A stretch of DNA of 64,000 bases from contig CACOMK010000003.1 in the NCBI GenBank assembly GCA_902628305.1, positions 1-64,000 of the forward strand. Direction: 5' to 3'. Below, in pieces: positions 30,027 through 38,023 of this stretch. The translations under genes and the position numbers were made by a program. The notes under the pieces are model-generated. The model was not told where the DNA came from. It worked only from the letters and a program-made list of their open reading frames with translations, and made no database searches. Position 1 is the stretch's first letter; the number at the start of each line of letters is the position of its first letter. Origin of the DNA: an uncultured Pelagibacteraceae bacterium. GTDB lineage: Bacteria; Pseudomonadota; Alphaproteobacteria; Pelagibacterales; Pelagibacteraceae.

Positions 30027-32092
30027 TGTCAGATTTTTTTTTGGAATTATTCAGTGAGGAAATACCCTCAAATCTTCAACAAAATTTAAGGGAAGATTTA
30101 CTTAAAAAATTTAATGAGTTATTTTTTGAAAGATCAATTTTATTTAAAAGAAGCTCATCATACTCAACACCAAATAGATTAGTTCTATTGTTTGAAGGTG
30201 TACAAAAAAACGTTGTAATAAAATCTGAGGAGATAAAAGGTCCAAATATTAAGTCACCAGAGGAAGCATTGGAGGGGTTTGTTAGATCAAATAAAATCCT
30301 AATAAAAGATCTCTACCAAAAAAAAAATGATAAAGGGGAATTTTATTATTTTAAGACAAAGTCAAAAAAATTGTACACACATGAATTATTAGAAAAATCT
30401 ATACCAATATTATTGAATAAAATTCAATGGAAAAAATCAATGTTTTGGGGAACTTTTGACCTAAATTGGGGGAGACCATTAAAGTCAATTCTAGCTGTAT
30501 TTGACAAAAAAAAATTAAATTTTAATTTTCATCATCTAACATCTTCAAACTCTACTTTTATCGATAAAGAATTTGAAGAAAACAAAAAGTCGTTCTTAGA
30601 ATTTAAAAAATATAAAAGTTTTTTCAAAAAAATTGGCATCATTATAGATCATCATGAAAGAAAAAAATTAATAGAAAAAAAATTTAATAATATATTAAAA
30701 AATAAAAATTTAAATATTCAAGATAATCCTAAGCTACTTAATGAGGTTGTAGATTTAACAGATCAACCTAATATCCTCCTATGTGAATTTGATAAGAAAT
30801 TTTTAAATATTCCTAAAGAAATATTAATTATTACGATGCAATATCATCAAAAATATTTTCCAATATTTGATAATAAAGGAAATATTACAAACGAATTTTT
30901 AGTAGTTGCAAATAAGAAAGATAAAAAGGGATTAATTAAATTGGGAAATGAAAGAGTAGTTGAAGCAAGATTAAGTGATGCAGAATTTTTTTGGAAAAAA
31001 GATAAATCTCAAAATATGGTTAAAAAAGTTACTGATTTAAAATCTATGAATTATTTTAAAGGACTAGGAAGCTATTTCGATAAAGCTCAAAGAATGAGAA
31101 AATTGGGTGGAATGATATCCGATGAACTTTTGATTAGTAAGGAAAAAGTTGAGTTATCAGCATCAATTTGTAAAGTCGATTTATTATCAGAGTTAGTAGG
31201 TGAATTCCCAGAACTCCAGGGTTTGATGGGAGGTTATTTTGCTAATGCGCAAGGTTTTGATAAAGATTTGGTGTTGGCCATCAGTGAGCAATATTTACCT
31301 ACAGGTTCTGGTTCGAGAGTCCCCAAAAAACCCTTTAGCATAGCATTATCATTAGCTGATAAGATAGATACTTTAGTTGGTTTTTTTGGTTTGAATCAAA
31401 AGCCAACAAGTTCTAAAGATCCATATGGTTTAAGGAGATTAGCAGTAGGGATAATAAGAATAATAGTTGAAAATAAAAAAGATTTCAAAATAAAAGATTT
31501 AATTAATTATTCCTCAAACCTATATTTTGATCAGGGTTTAAAAATTGAAAATAAATTTTTACAAAAGGAATTATCAGATTTTTTAATGGAAAGATTAAAA
31601 CATCATATGAGGGAAGAAAATATTAGAAATGATATTATTCAAGCCTCAACCAGTTCTTTTAATTTAGATCAATCAGTTATTATTTTTAATAAGGCCAAAC
31701 ATTTAAATAAAATAATTGATAAACAAGATGGCTTGGATATTATTGCAAGCTATAAACGAGCTTCAAACATTTTAGATAGTCAATTTAAAAATGATAATAT
31801 AGAATTATCTAATACAACTGATCCTAGTATATTTAAAACTGAGTTAGAAAAAAACCTATTTAAAAAAATTAGTGAATTAAGGAAATATTTTTCGAATATA
31901 AATAAAGATGAAAATTATGTTCAAACATTGGACAATTTAGCTAGCGTGAAAAGAGAAGTTTTCGATTTTTTTGATAATGTAATTGTAAACGAGGGTGATC
32001 CGGTCATAAAGAAAAATAGGCTAGAACTAATCCAAATGATGTGTAAAACGTTCAACAATTATGTTAATTTTTCTCTAATCTCCCATAAATGA
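30026..32092 (+). CDS. glyS: Glycyl-tRNA synthetase beta subunit
   Basis: A 688-residue partner of GlyQ that binds tRNA-Gly. The N-terminus is [20 protein letters not shown]. The central domain has FPELQGLMGGYFA and SKDPYGLRRLAVGIIR, and the C-terminal helical anticodon-binding region has NRLELIQMM. ATG at 30026 overlaps the glyQ stop by one base (TAATG) and fits the family start. The stop overlaps ppdK by four bases. Confidence 0.96.
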   Translation: MSDFFLELFSEEIPSNLQQNLREDLLKKFNELFFERSILFKRSSSYSTPNRLVLLFEGVQKNVVIKSEEIKGPNIKSPEEALEGFVRSNKILIKDLYQKKNDKGEFYYFKTKSKKLYTHELLEKSIPILLNKIQWKKSMFWGTFDLNWGRPLKSILAVFDKKKLNFNFHHLTSSNSTFIDKEFEENKKSFLEFKKYKSFFKKIGIIIDHHERKKLIEKKFNNILKNKNLNIQDNPKLLNEVVDLTDQPNILLCEFDKKFLNIPKEILIITMQYHQKYFPIFDNKGNITNEFLVVANKKDKKGLIKLGNERVVEARLSDAEFFWKKDKSQNMVKKVTDLKSMNYFKGLGSYFDKAQRMRKLGGMISDELLISKEKVELSASICKVDLLSELVGEFPELQGLMGGYFANAQGFDKDLVLAISEQYLPTGSGSRVPKKPFSIALSLADKIDTLVGFFGLNQKPTSSKDPYGLRRLAVGIIRIIVENKKDFKIKDLINYSSNLYFDQGLKIENKFLQKELSDFLMERLKHHMREENIRNDIIQASTSSFNLDQSVIIFNKAKHLNKIIDKQDGLDIIASYKRASNILDSQFKNDNIELSNTTDPSIFKTELEKNLFKKISELRKYFSNINKDENYVQTLDNLASVKREVFDFFDNVIVNEGDPVIKKNRLELIQMMCKTFNNYVNFSLISHK

Positions 32093-34749
32093 AAAAACTT
32101 ATTTTAAACTTTAATTCTAAGGACATTAAAAAAATTAAAAATCCTAAAAACTTTTTAGGAGGTAAAGGTGCTAATCTTTCTGAAATGGGAAGAATGGGTC
32201 TTCCAGTGCCTCCTGGCTTTACAATATCAACAAAAGTTTGCGAAATTTTTTATAAGAATAAAAAAAAATTAAATAAAAATCTAATTTCTCTTATTAAAAC
32301 AGAATTAAAAATAATTGAAAAAAATGTCTCAAAAAAATTTGGAGACTTAAAAAATCCACTTTTGTTATCTGTGCGATCTGGAGCAAGAGTATCTATGCCA
32401 GGCATGATGGATACAATTTTAAATCTTGGTCTAAACGATAAAACAGTCAAAGCTTTAGCGATTAAAACTTTAAATGGAAGATTTGCTAAAGATAGTTATA
32501 GACGTTTCATTCAAATGTACGGTAATGTGGTAATGGGTGTCGAAGGTTATCATTTTGAGGAATTAATTGAAAATTATAAACTTACTAAAGGTGTCTTATT
32601 AGATACAGATTTAGATGAAAGCGATTGGGATGGATTAATTGAAGACTTTAAAAGAACAATAAGAGAAAAGGCCAAAAAAGATTTTCCTCAAGATGTCTAT
32701 GAACAATTACTAGGAGCAGTAAGTGCTGTATTTTTATCATGGGAAAGTAGTAGAGCAAAAGTTTATAGAAAACTAAATCAAATCCCAGCAGAATGGGGAA
32801 CTGCTGTAAATGTTCAATCAATGGTGTTTGGAAATATGGGTGATGATTGTGCAACAGGAGTTGTCTTTACAAGAAATCCATCAGACGGATCAAAAGAAAT
32901 ATATGGTGAGTACTTAATTAATGCACAAGGCGAAGATGTTGTGGCGGGTACAAGGACACCTCAATACATCACAAAAAAAGCTAAACGAGATGCTAAAGTA
33001 AAAGAATTATCAATGGAAGAATCTATGCCAAAAGTCTTTAAAGAACTTCAAAAAATTTTGAAAAAATTAGAAAAGCATTACAAAGATATGCAAGACGTAG
33101 AGTTTACGGTAGAATGTAATAAACTATGGATGCTTCAAACAAGATCTGGAAAAAGAACAGCAAAATCAGCTGTCAAAATTGCAGTTGATATGGTAAAAGA
33201 AAAATTAATTTCAAAACGAGAATCTGTATTAAGAATTGACCCAAACTCTTTGGACACACTTTTGCACCCTACTCTAGATGAAAAAAGTACAATTAATGTA
33301 ATAGCAACTGGATTGCCAGCATCGCCAGGAGCAGCCAGTGGAAAAGTTGTATTTACATCAGAAGATGCTGAAAGACTAACTGCAATGATGCAAGATACAA
33401 TTTTGGTAAGAGTAGAAACCTCTCCAGAAGATATTCAAGGTATGCATGCTGCTAAAGGGATTTTGACTGCAAGAGGAGGAATGACAAGTCATGCAGCTGT
33501 TGTTGCAAGAGGTATGGGTAGACCATGTGTATCAGGATCAAGTGAAATTGACATAAACTACGAAAATAAATCTTTTAAAACTTCTTCAATGGAAATTAAA
33601 GAGGGAGACATAATTACTATAGATGGCTCAACCGGGAGAATTATTGCTGGAAGTGTTTCAACTGTTAAACCAGAAATATCTGGTGATTTTTCAAAGTTAA
33701 TGTCTTGGGCTGATAGTTTTAGAAAACTAAAAGTAAGAACAAATTCTGAGACCCCAAAAGATACTAGGATAGCAAAAGATTTTGGTGCAGAGGGCATTGG
33801 TCTATGTAGAACTGAACATATGTTTTTTGATGAAGAACGAATTTTGTCTGTAAGAGAAATGATATTATCAAAAACAAAAGAAGACAGAGCAAAAGCATTA
33901 GAAAAATTGTTGCCGCATCAAAGAAAAGATTTCATTGATATTTTTAAAATTATGAGCGGATTACCAGTCACAGTAAGATTATTAGACCCTCCATTACACG
34001 AATTTTTACCTCATACAGATAAGGAAATTAATGAGGTTGCTAATATAGTTAATCTTCCAGTTAAAGAGGTTTTATCTAGAATTGAAGAACTTCACGAGCA
34101 AAATCCTATGCTGGGTCACAGAGGTTGTCGTCTGGGAATATCTTTTCCTGAAATTTACGAAATGCAATGTAAAGCAATATTTGAAGCTTTAGCACATCTT
34201 CAAAAAAGTAAAATTAAATCTGCATTTCCTGAAATAATGATACCTTTGGTGTCAACAGAGGTTGAGATAAAAATAATGAAAGATTTAGTAATTAGAACTG
34301 CACGCGAAGTTCAACAAGAGCATAAATTGAAAATAGGATTTTTAGTAGGTACGATGATTGAATTACCTAGAGCTGCAATAAAGGCAAAGGAAATTGCTAA
34401 GCATGCAGAATTCTTTAGTTTTGGAACTAATGATTTAACTCAGACTACTTTTGGAATTAGTAGAGATGATAGTGGAAAATTTTTAAATGACTATTTAGAA
34501 AACAAAATATTTTCTGTAGATCCTTTTGTTTCAATAGATGAAGGAGTTTCAGATTTAGTAGAAATAGCAGTAGAAAGAGGAAGAAAACAAAACAAAAATC
34601 TTAAATTAGGTATTTGTGGAGAGCACGGAGGAGATCCTCAAAGCATATCTTTTTGTTCTAAAGCAGGATTGAATTATGTTTCTTGTTCGCCTTATAGGGT
34701 CCCAGTCGCTAGGTTAGCTGCTGCTCAAGCTGAACTTAAAAAAAATTAA
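32089..34749 (+). CDS. ppdK: Pyruvate, phosphate dikinase
   Basis: An 886-residue enzyme of normal PPDK length, reversibly converting pyruvate, ATP and phosphate to PEP, AMP and pyrophosphate. The N-terminal ATP-grasp part begins FLGGKGANLSEMGRMGLPVPPGF. The swivelling phosphohistidine domain has GGMTSHAAVVARGMGRPCV (catalytic His in TSHA). The C-terminal PEP/pyruvate barrel has GLCRTEHMF, LGHRGCRLG and GICGEHGGDP. It is the last core gene before the accessory region; the degraded att copy starts 13 bases after its stop. Confidence 0.96.
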   Translation: MKKLILNFNSKDIKKIKNPKNFLGGKGANLSEMGRMGLPVPPGFTISTKVCEIFYKNKKKLNKNLISLIKTELKIIEKNVSKKFGDLKNPLLLSVRSGARVSMPGMMDTILNLGLNDKTVKALAIKTLNGRFAKDSYRRFIQMYGNVVMGVEGYHFEELIENYKLTKGVLLDTDLDESDWDGLIEDFKRTIREKAKKDFPQDVYEQLLGAVSAVFLSWESSRAKVYRKLNQIPAEWGTAVNVQSMVFGNMGDDCATGVVFTRNPSDGSKEIYGEYLINAQGEDVVAGTRTPQYITKKAKRDAKVKELSMEESMPKVFKELQKILKKLEKHYKDMQDVEFTVECNKLWMLQTRSGKRTAKSAVKIAVDMVKEKLISKRESVLRIDPNSLDTLLHPTLDEKSTINVIATGLPASPGAASGKVVFTSEDAERLTAMMQDTILVRVETSPEDIQGMHAAKGILTARGGMTSHAAVVARGMGRPCVSGSSEIDINYENKSFKTSSMEIKEGDIITIDGSTGRIIAGSVSTVKPEISGDFSKLMSWADSFRKLKVRTNSETPKDTRIAKDFGAEGIGLCRTEHMFFDEERILSVREMILSKTKEDRAKALEKLLPHQRKDFIDIFKIMSGLPVTVRLLDPPLHEFLPHTDKEINEVANIVNLPVKEVLSRIEELHEQNPMLGHRGCRLGISFPEIYEMQCKAIFEALAHLQKSKIKSAFPEIMIPLVSTEVEIKIMKDLVIRTAREVQQEHKLKIGFLVGTMIELPRAAIKAKEIAKHAEFFSFGTNDLTQTTFGISRDDSGKFLNDYLENKIFSVDPFVSIDEGVSDLVEIAVERGRKQNKNLKLGICGEHGGDPQSISFCSKAGLNYVSCSPYRVPVARLAAAQAELKKN

Positions 34750-34762
34750 ATCAATTATGCAA

Positions 34763-34783
34763 GCGTTCTGTTGCCAGGTGCCC
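34763..34783 (+). repeat. Degraded copy 1 of the tmRNA-derived attachment core
   Basis: CGTTCTGTTGCCAGGTGCCC (34764-34783) plus the preceding G is identical to the central part of the tmRNA 3' segment at 43327-43347. The outer stem bases are not conserved (GCTT instead of GCCCC on the minus strand). The sequence to its right (AATTTTGTTTT) resembles the left end of the intact element (AACTTTGTTTC). It probably marks the far boundary of an older insertion. Confidence 0.75.
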
Positions 34784-34804
34784 TTAATTTTGTTTTAATT
34801 TAGT

Positions 34805-36094
34805 ATGAGTTTAAAAAAATATTACAACATTGCGAAAATAAAACTCTTTCCTATAACAAGAAGTTTGACAGGTAATGGGGTAAAAAAAACACTAAATATT
34901 ATACAAAAAGAACTTCCTAAACTCAAAATTAAAAGATTTAAATCAGGGACAAAAGTTTTTGATTGGAATATTCCAGAAGAATGGAATGTAAAAGATGCTT
35001 ATGTGATTGATAAATATAATAATAAAATTATTGATTTTAAAAAAAATAACTTACATTTAGTTGGATACTCAACTCCTATTAAAAAAAATATTACAAAAAG
35101 AGAATTATTTAAAAATTTATATTTTTTAAAAGATCAACCTAAAGCGATACCATATATAACTTCTTATTATAAAAGAAGATGGGGTTTTTGTATTTCTTAT
35201 AATGAGTATAAAATTTTAGATAAGCGATATTCTTTAAATGATAAATTTAATGTGGTTATTAATTCAAATTTAAACAAAAGAGGTAATTTAAATTATGGTG
35301 AATTAATTTTAAAAGGTAAATCCAAAAAGGAAATTTTAATTTCTACATATATTTGTCATCCCTCAATGGCAAACAATGAATTATCTGGACCTATAGTGTC
35401 TATGGGATTAATAAATTATTTTAAGAATAAAAAATTAAACAAAACTTTAAGATTTGTTTTTATTCCAGAAACAATTGGTTCAATATCTTATTTGAGTAGA
35501 AATCTTACATATTTAAAAGAGAATGTTATTGGGGGATATAACCTTTCTTGTATTGGTGACGAAAGGCAACACTCTTGTATGTTTTCTAAATATCAAAATT
35601 CACCATCTGACGAAGCGGTTATTGAAGCATATAAATTACTAAAAATAAAAAATTATAAAGTTTATCCATTTTTAAACAGAGGTTCAGATGAAAGACAATA
35701 TAATTCTCCTGGTATTGATTTAAAAATTTCTTCAATTTTTAGAACAAAATATGGTGAATACCCTGAATATCATACTTCATTAGATAATTTTAATCTTGTT
35801 ACATTAAAAGGTTGTGTTGGAGGATTTAATGTTGCTAGAAAATCAATAGAAATATTATTAGAAAGAATTTATCCTAAATGTAAAATAATGTGTGAACCAC
35901 AAATGGGTAAAAGAGGTCTCTATTCAACCTTATCTACTAAAAATGAAAAAAAATTAACCAGAAGTTATATGAATTTTCTTCAATATGCTGATGGAACAAA
36001 TTCTTTAGAAAAGATCTCTAATTTAATTAAATTAGAATTAAATTCTGTTAAAAAAATTAATAGTATTTTATTTAAAAACAATCTACTAGATTAA
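34805..36094 (+). CDS. DUF4910-type, M28-like aminopeptidase-domain protein
   Basis: A 429-residue protein with the layout of the DUF4910/DUF2172 family: a zinc-peptidase-like core and a C-terminal winged-helix segment (about 370-429). Candidate metal or catalytic residues are His185 in TYICHPSMANNELSG, Glu222 in FIPETIGS, Asp/Glu in GSDERQYNSPGID and His in YPEYHTSLDNF. Relatives are often found in surface polysaccharide gene clusters, where their substrate is not established. It is followed after three bases by a methyltransferase. It lies between two att-like repeats, so it is likely cargo. Confidence 0.7.
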   Translation: MSLKKYYNIAKIKLFPITRSLTGNGVKKTLNIIQKELPKLKIKRFKSGTKVFDWNIPEEWNVKDAYVIDKYNNKIIDFKKNNLHLVGYSTPIKKNITKRELFKNLYFLKDQPKAIPYITSYYKRRWGFCISYNEYKILDKRYSLNDKFNVVINSNLNKRGNLNYGELILKGKSKKEILISTYICHPSMANNELSGPIVSMGLINYFKNKKLNKTLRFVFIPETIGSISYLSRNLTYLKENVIGGYNLSCIGDERQHSCMFSKYQNSPSDEAVIEAYKLLKIKNYKVYPFLNRGSDERQYNSPGIDLKISSIFRTKYGEYPEYHTSLDNFNLVTLKGCVGGFNVARKSIEILLERIYPKCKIMCEPQMGKRGLYSTLSTKNEKKLTRSYMNFLQYADGTNSLEKISNLIKLELNSVKKINSILFKNNLLD

Positions 36095-36097
36095 TTT

Positions 36098-36964
36098 ATG
36101 AAAAAAACTAAAGCTTTTCAATTTTTTAACAAAGATACTTCAGTTAAAGAATATTCTGATATGTACAAAAAATTAAGATTAGATATTAGGTATCCTGCCA
36201 ATGTCAAAAGAGAGCAGATTTTTGTAAAACTTTTAAAAAAACATAAACCTAAAAAAATTATAGATGCTGGTTGTGGTGCTGGAATGCCGCTTATTGATAT
36301 TAAAAAGAAAGGTTTTAATATTATTGGTTACGATAAAGCAAAAAATATGGTTATAGAAGCAAAAGAAAATCTTAAAAAAAATAGATTGTCTCCTGATTTA
36401 GTGTTTTATGATGATTTTGAAAATCCTAAAAAAATTAAAAATAATTCTGTAGATTGTATAATTGGTATGGGCGCTTTTTATTATGCTAAAAATGTTAATA
36501 AAACACTTTTAAATCAGAAAAAAAAATTAAAAAAAAATGGTAGGTTAATATTTTCATTAAGAAATAAGTTATTTGATCTAATCACCCTAAATAATTACAC
36601 TAAAAAATTCTTGGATGAGATTTATGAAGTTAAAGATTTAAAAAAAGAATGGAAAAATAAATATAAAAATTTAACAAAGAATTATACTGATAGAAAAAAA
36701 ATAAAGTTAGAAAAAAACATCGATGAAGCAGGTGTTCACAATCACATTCCTCACAACCCCTTAACTATTTCTGATGAAATGGCAAAATTAGGCTTGTCTG
36801 TAGAAGGTATATATTTTTATCACTTTCACGCGTTCCCACCAGTGTTTGAAGTACTTGATAAAAATTATTTTAGAAAAATTTCTTGGAAAATAGACAATCC
36901 ACTTGATTGGAGGGGCTTTTTCTTAGCATCTACTTTTGTTATTGATTGTAAAAAAATCTTTTAA
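36098..36964 (+). CDS. Class I SAM-dependent methyltransferase
   Basis: A 288-residue protein with SAM-binding motif I IIDAGCGAG at residues 54-62, an acidic motif II end (IIGYDKAKNM), and a post-II region VDCIIGMGAFYYAKNV. The C-terminal half has a histidine-rich stretch (AGVHNHIPHNPLTISDEMAKLG) not diagnostic of any subfamily I recognise. The substrate is unknown. Cotranscription with the peptidase-like gene suggests a shared role, possibly modifying a surface glycan or small molecule. Confidence 0.75.
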   Translation: MKKTKAFQFFNKDTSVKEYSDMYKKLRLDIRYPANVKREQIFVKLLKKHKPKKIIDAGCGAGMPLIDIKKKGFNIIGYDKAKNMVIEAKENLKKNRLSPDLVFYDDFENPKKIKNNSVDCIIGMGAFYYAKNVNKTLLNQKKKLKKNGRLIFSLRNKLFDLITLNNYTKKFLDEIYEVKDLKKEWKNKYKNLTKNYTDRKKIKLEKNIDEAGVHNHIPHNPLTISDEMAKLGLSVEGIYFYHFHAFPPVFEVLDKNYFRKISWKIDNPLDWRGFFLASTFVIDCKKIF

Positions 36965-37035
36965 ACCCTACTTTTCACATATCATCTAATCAAGTTTTCA
37001 AATATATTGACATTTTTCTAATATTTTTATCAAGG

Positions 37036-37125
37036 ATGAATTCTAAATTAATAATTTATAACAAAAGTGATTACTTAAAAATTGTTTTAAAACTCCGTAG
37101 AGAGGTTTTTACAAAAAATTATTGA
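37036..37125 (+). pseudogene. Truncated 29-codon reading frame at the island edge
   Basis: An ATG at 37036 with AAGG immediately upstream opens a 29-residue frame starting MNSKLIIYNKSDYLKIVLKL and ending in TGA at 37123-37125, just before the att copy at 37150. The helix-like beginning resembles the start of an acetyltransferase-type protein, but it is too short to assign. A gene cut off by the insertion is the simplest reading; it could also be chance. Confidence 0.3.
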
Positions 37126-37149
37126 TATTATTAGATAATATTAAAAAAG

Positions 37150-37176
37150 AGGGGCGTTCTGTTGCCAGGTGCCCCG
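37150..37176 (+). repeat. Attachment core copy 2 (displaced tmRNA 3' end)
   Basis: A 27-base exact copy of 43323-43349, containing GGGGC and GCCCC arms around a 15-base middle. On the minus strand it is followed by TCTTTTTT, so hairpin plus T-run forms an intrinsic terminator. It is best read as the original tmRNA 3' end, pushed away from the gene when the element inserted. Confidence 0.9.
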
Positions 37177-37182
37177 AACTTT

Positions 37183-37192
37183 GTTTCTTGAA
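37183..37192 (+). repeat. Element-end direct repeat GTTTCTTGAA (left)
   Basis: The 10-mer lies 6 bases (AACTTT) right of core copy 2. The same 10-mer lies 6 bases (AAGTTT) left of core copy 3 at 43307-43316. Equal spacing on the two inner ends suggests integrase-binding sites flanking the core in the circular form. Confidence 0.6.
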
Positions 37193-37300
37193 TCCTGAAA
37201 AACAGTAATCAATCAGGGTGGATCATATCATATGGGTTGTAGGGGTCAAATTAGGAACATCACGACCAAATGTAGACTCAAAAATGAGTCGGGATAAGAC

Positions 37301-37370
37301 TCCTGTCGGTCGCTCCTGTTGGAGCTCCCTCCATGGCTCCCCAAGGGATCCTAGTTAAATCCAAGAATTG
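37301..37370. other. GC-rich structured block
   Basis: Around 37310-37360 the sequence is well over 50% GC in a ~30% GC genome. Read on the minus strand, GGAG occurs five times within about 45 bases, and the palindrome GGAGCTCC lies in the middle. It may be a structured RNA, a protein-loading site or a packaging signal. No family is recognised. Confidence 0.35.
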
Positions 37371-37597
37371 CAATCCCGTATAATATCGACTCCACCTTTT
37401 ACATAGAAAGGGATCCTACTGCTCTAGGTGTATAGCAAGTCTTTTACAGTCAAACCCATTAAAAACATTTTTAGAAACAAAAGCTTAGCCCAAAAAATTT
37501 TACAAAATTTTGAAACATTTTGACTCAAAATGGACTGGAGCTGCAGGGTGTTTGGCTAATGCAATAAGCATCTTGGATCATGAAACTTAACTTGAAT

Positions 37598-37740
37598 TTC
37601 GAGGTAATTTGAATGCATCAGTTACCTTGAATTCCCTTAAATCTTTACTTTGAAAAAAATGAGTCTTTATGCAAATAAGTGAGTCTTTTCAACGTAACTT
37701 AACGTAATATTCAGAGCTACATACGAGTTATTCGAGGTAA
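37598..37740. repeat. Candidate iteron-like repeats near the replication gene
   Basis: TTCGAGGTAA occurs at 37598-37607 and 37731-37740. An inverted near-copy TTACCTTGAA (one mismatch) is at 37622-37631. GAGTCTTT occurs at 37661 and 37681, exactly 20 bases apart. Such spaced repeats in AT-rich DNA beside a primase-helicase gene are typical of replication origins, but no origin activity can be shown from sequence. Confidence 0.4.
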
Positions 37741-38023
37741 GTAAAGGTAACTCCAGGGGGTCTTTTGGAGCTGCTCAAAACTTTTTCAGATTAAGTTTTC
37801 AAGTTAAATAAAGTTAAGTTTTGGGGGAATGGCAAGTATTGGTACTTATTAAAACTTTCTGAATTAGTCTCCCGAACAAAAATTCACAGTTACCACTCCC
37901 ATATCTTTCTTACATTGCAACACAGTAAAATCAACAACTCGTCAAATTTTTTTCCATGTTGCAACGGGGATAAATTTTTTTGACAAGTTTGCAATTTAGC
38001 CATGTAGCCGTGTAAGAGAATCA

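Larger units (their letters stand above)
34763..37176. mobile_element. Probable remnant of an older tmRNA-site insertion (cargo interval)
   Basis: About 2.4 kb bounded by att-like copies 1 and 2. It contains a DUF4910-type peptidase-like gene, a SAM methyltransferase gene and a truncated reading frame, all on the plus strand, and no integrase. Its genes are even more AT-rich than the core (sampled lines near 20% GC). The similarity of the right flank of copy 1 to the left end of the neighbouring element suggests a related element once sat here and lost its mobility genes. This is inference from boundaries. Confidence 0.5.
37177..38023. other. Non-coding end of the element (about 850 bases)
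   Basis: No convincing gene is present. The left third (about 37200-37400) is unusually GC-rich and structured, including a GACTCA-AAAA-TGAGTC hairpin at 37275-37290. The middle (37590-37830) has repeats of TTCGAGGTAA and GAGTCTTT and many GTAAC/GTTAA words. The right part is T-rich, with TTGCAAC words flanking GTCAAATTT. Its position downstream of the replication protein suits an origin and possibly a packaging or control region. Function is inferred only from position and repeats. Confidence 0.5.
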
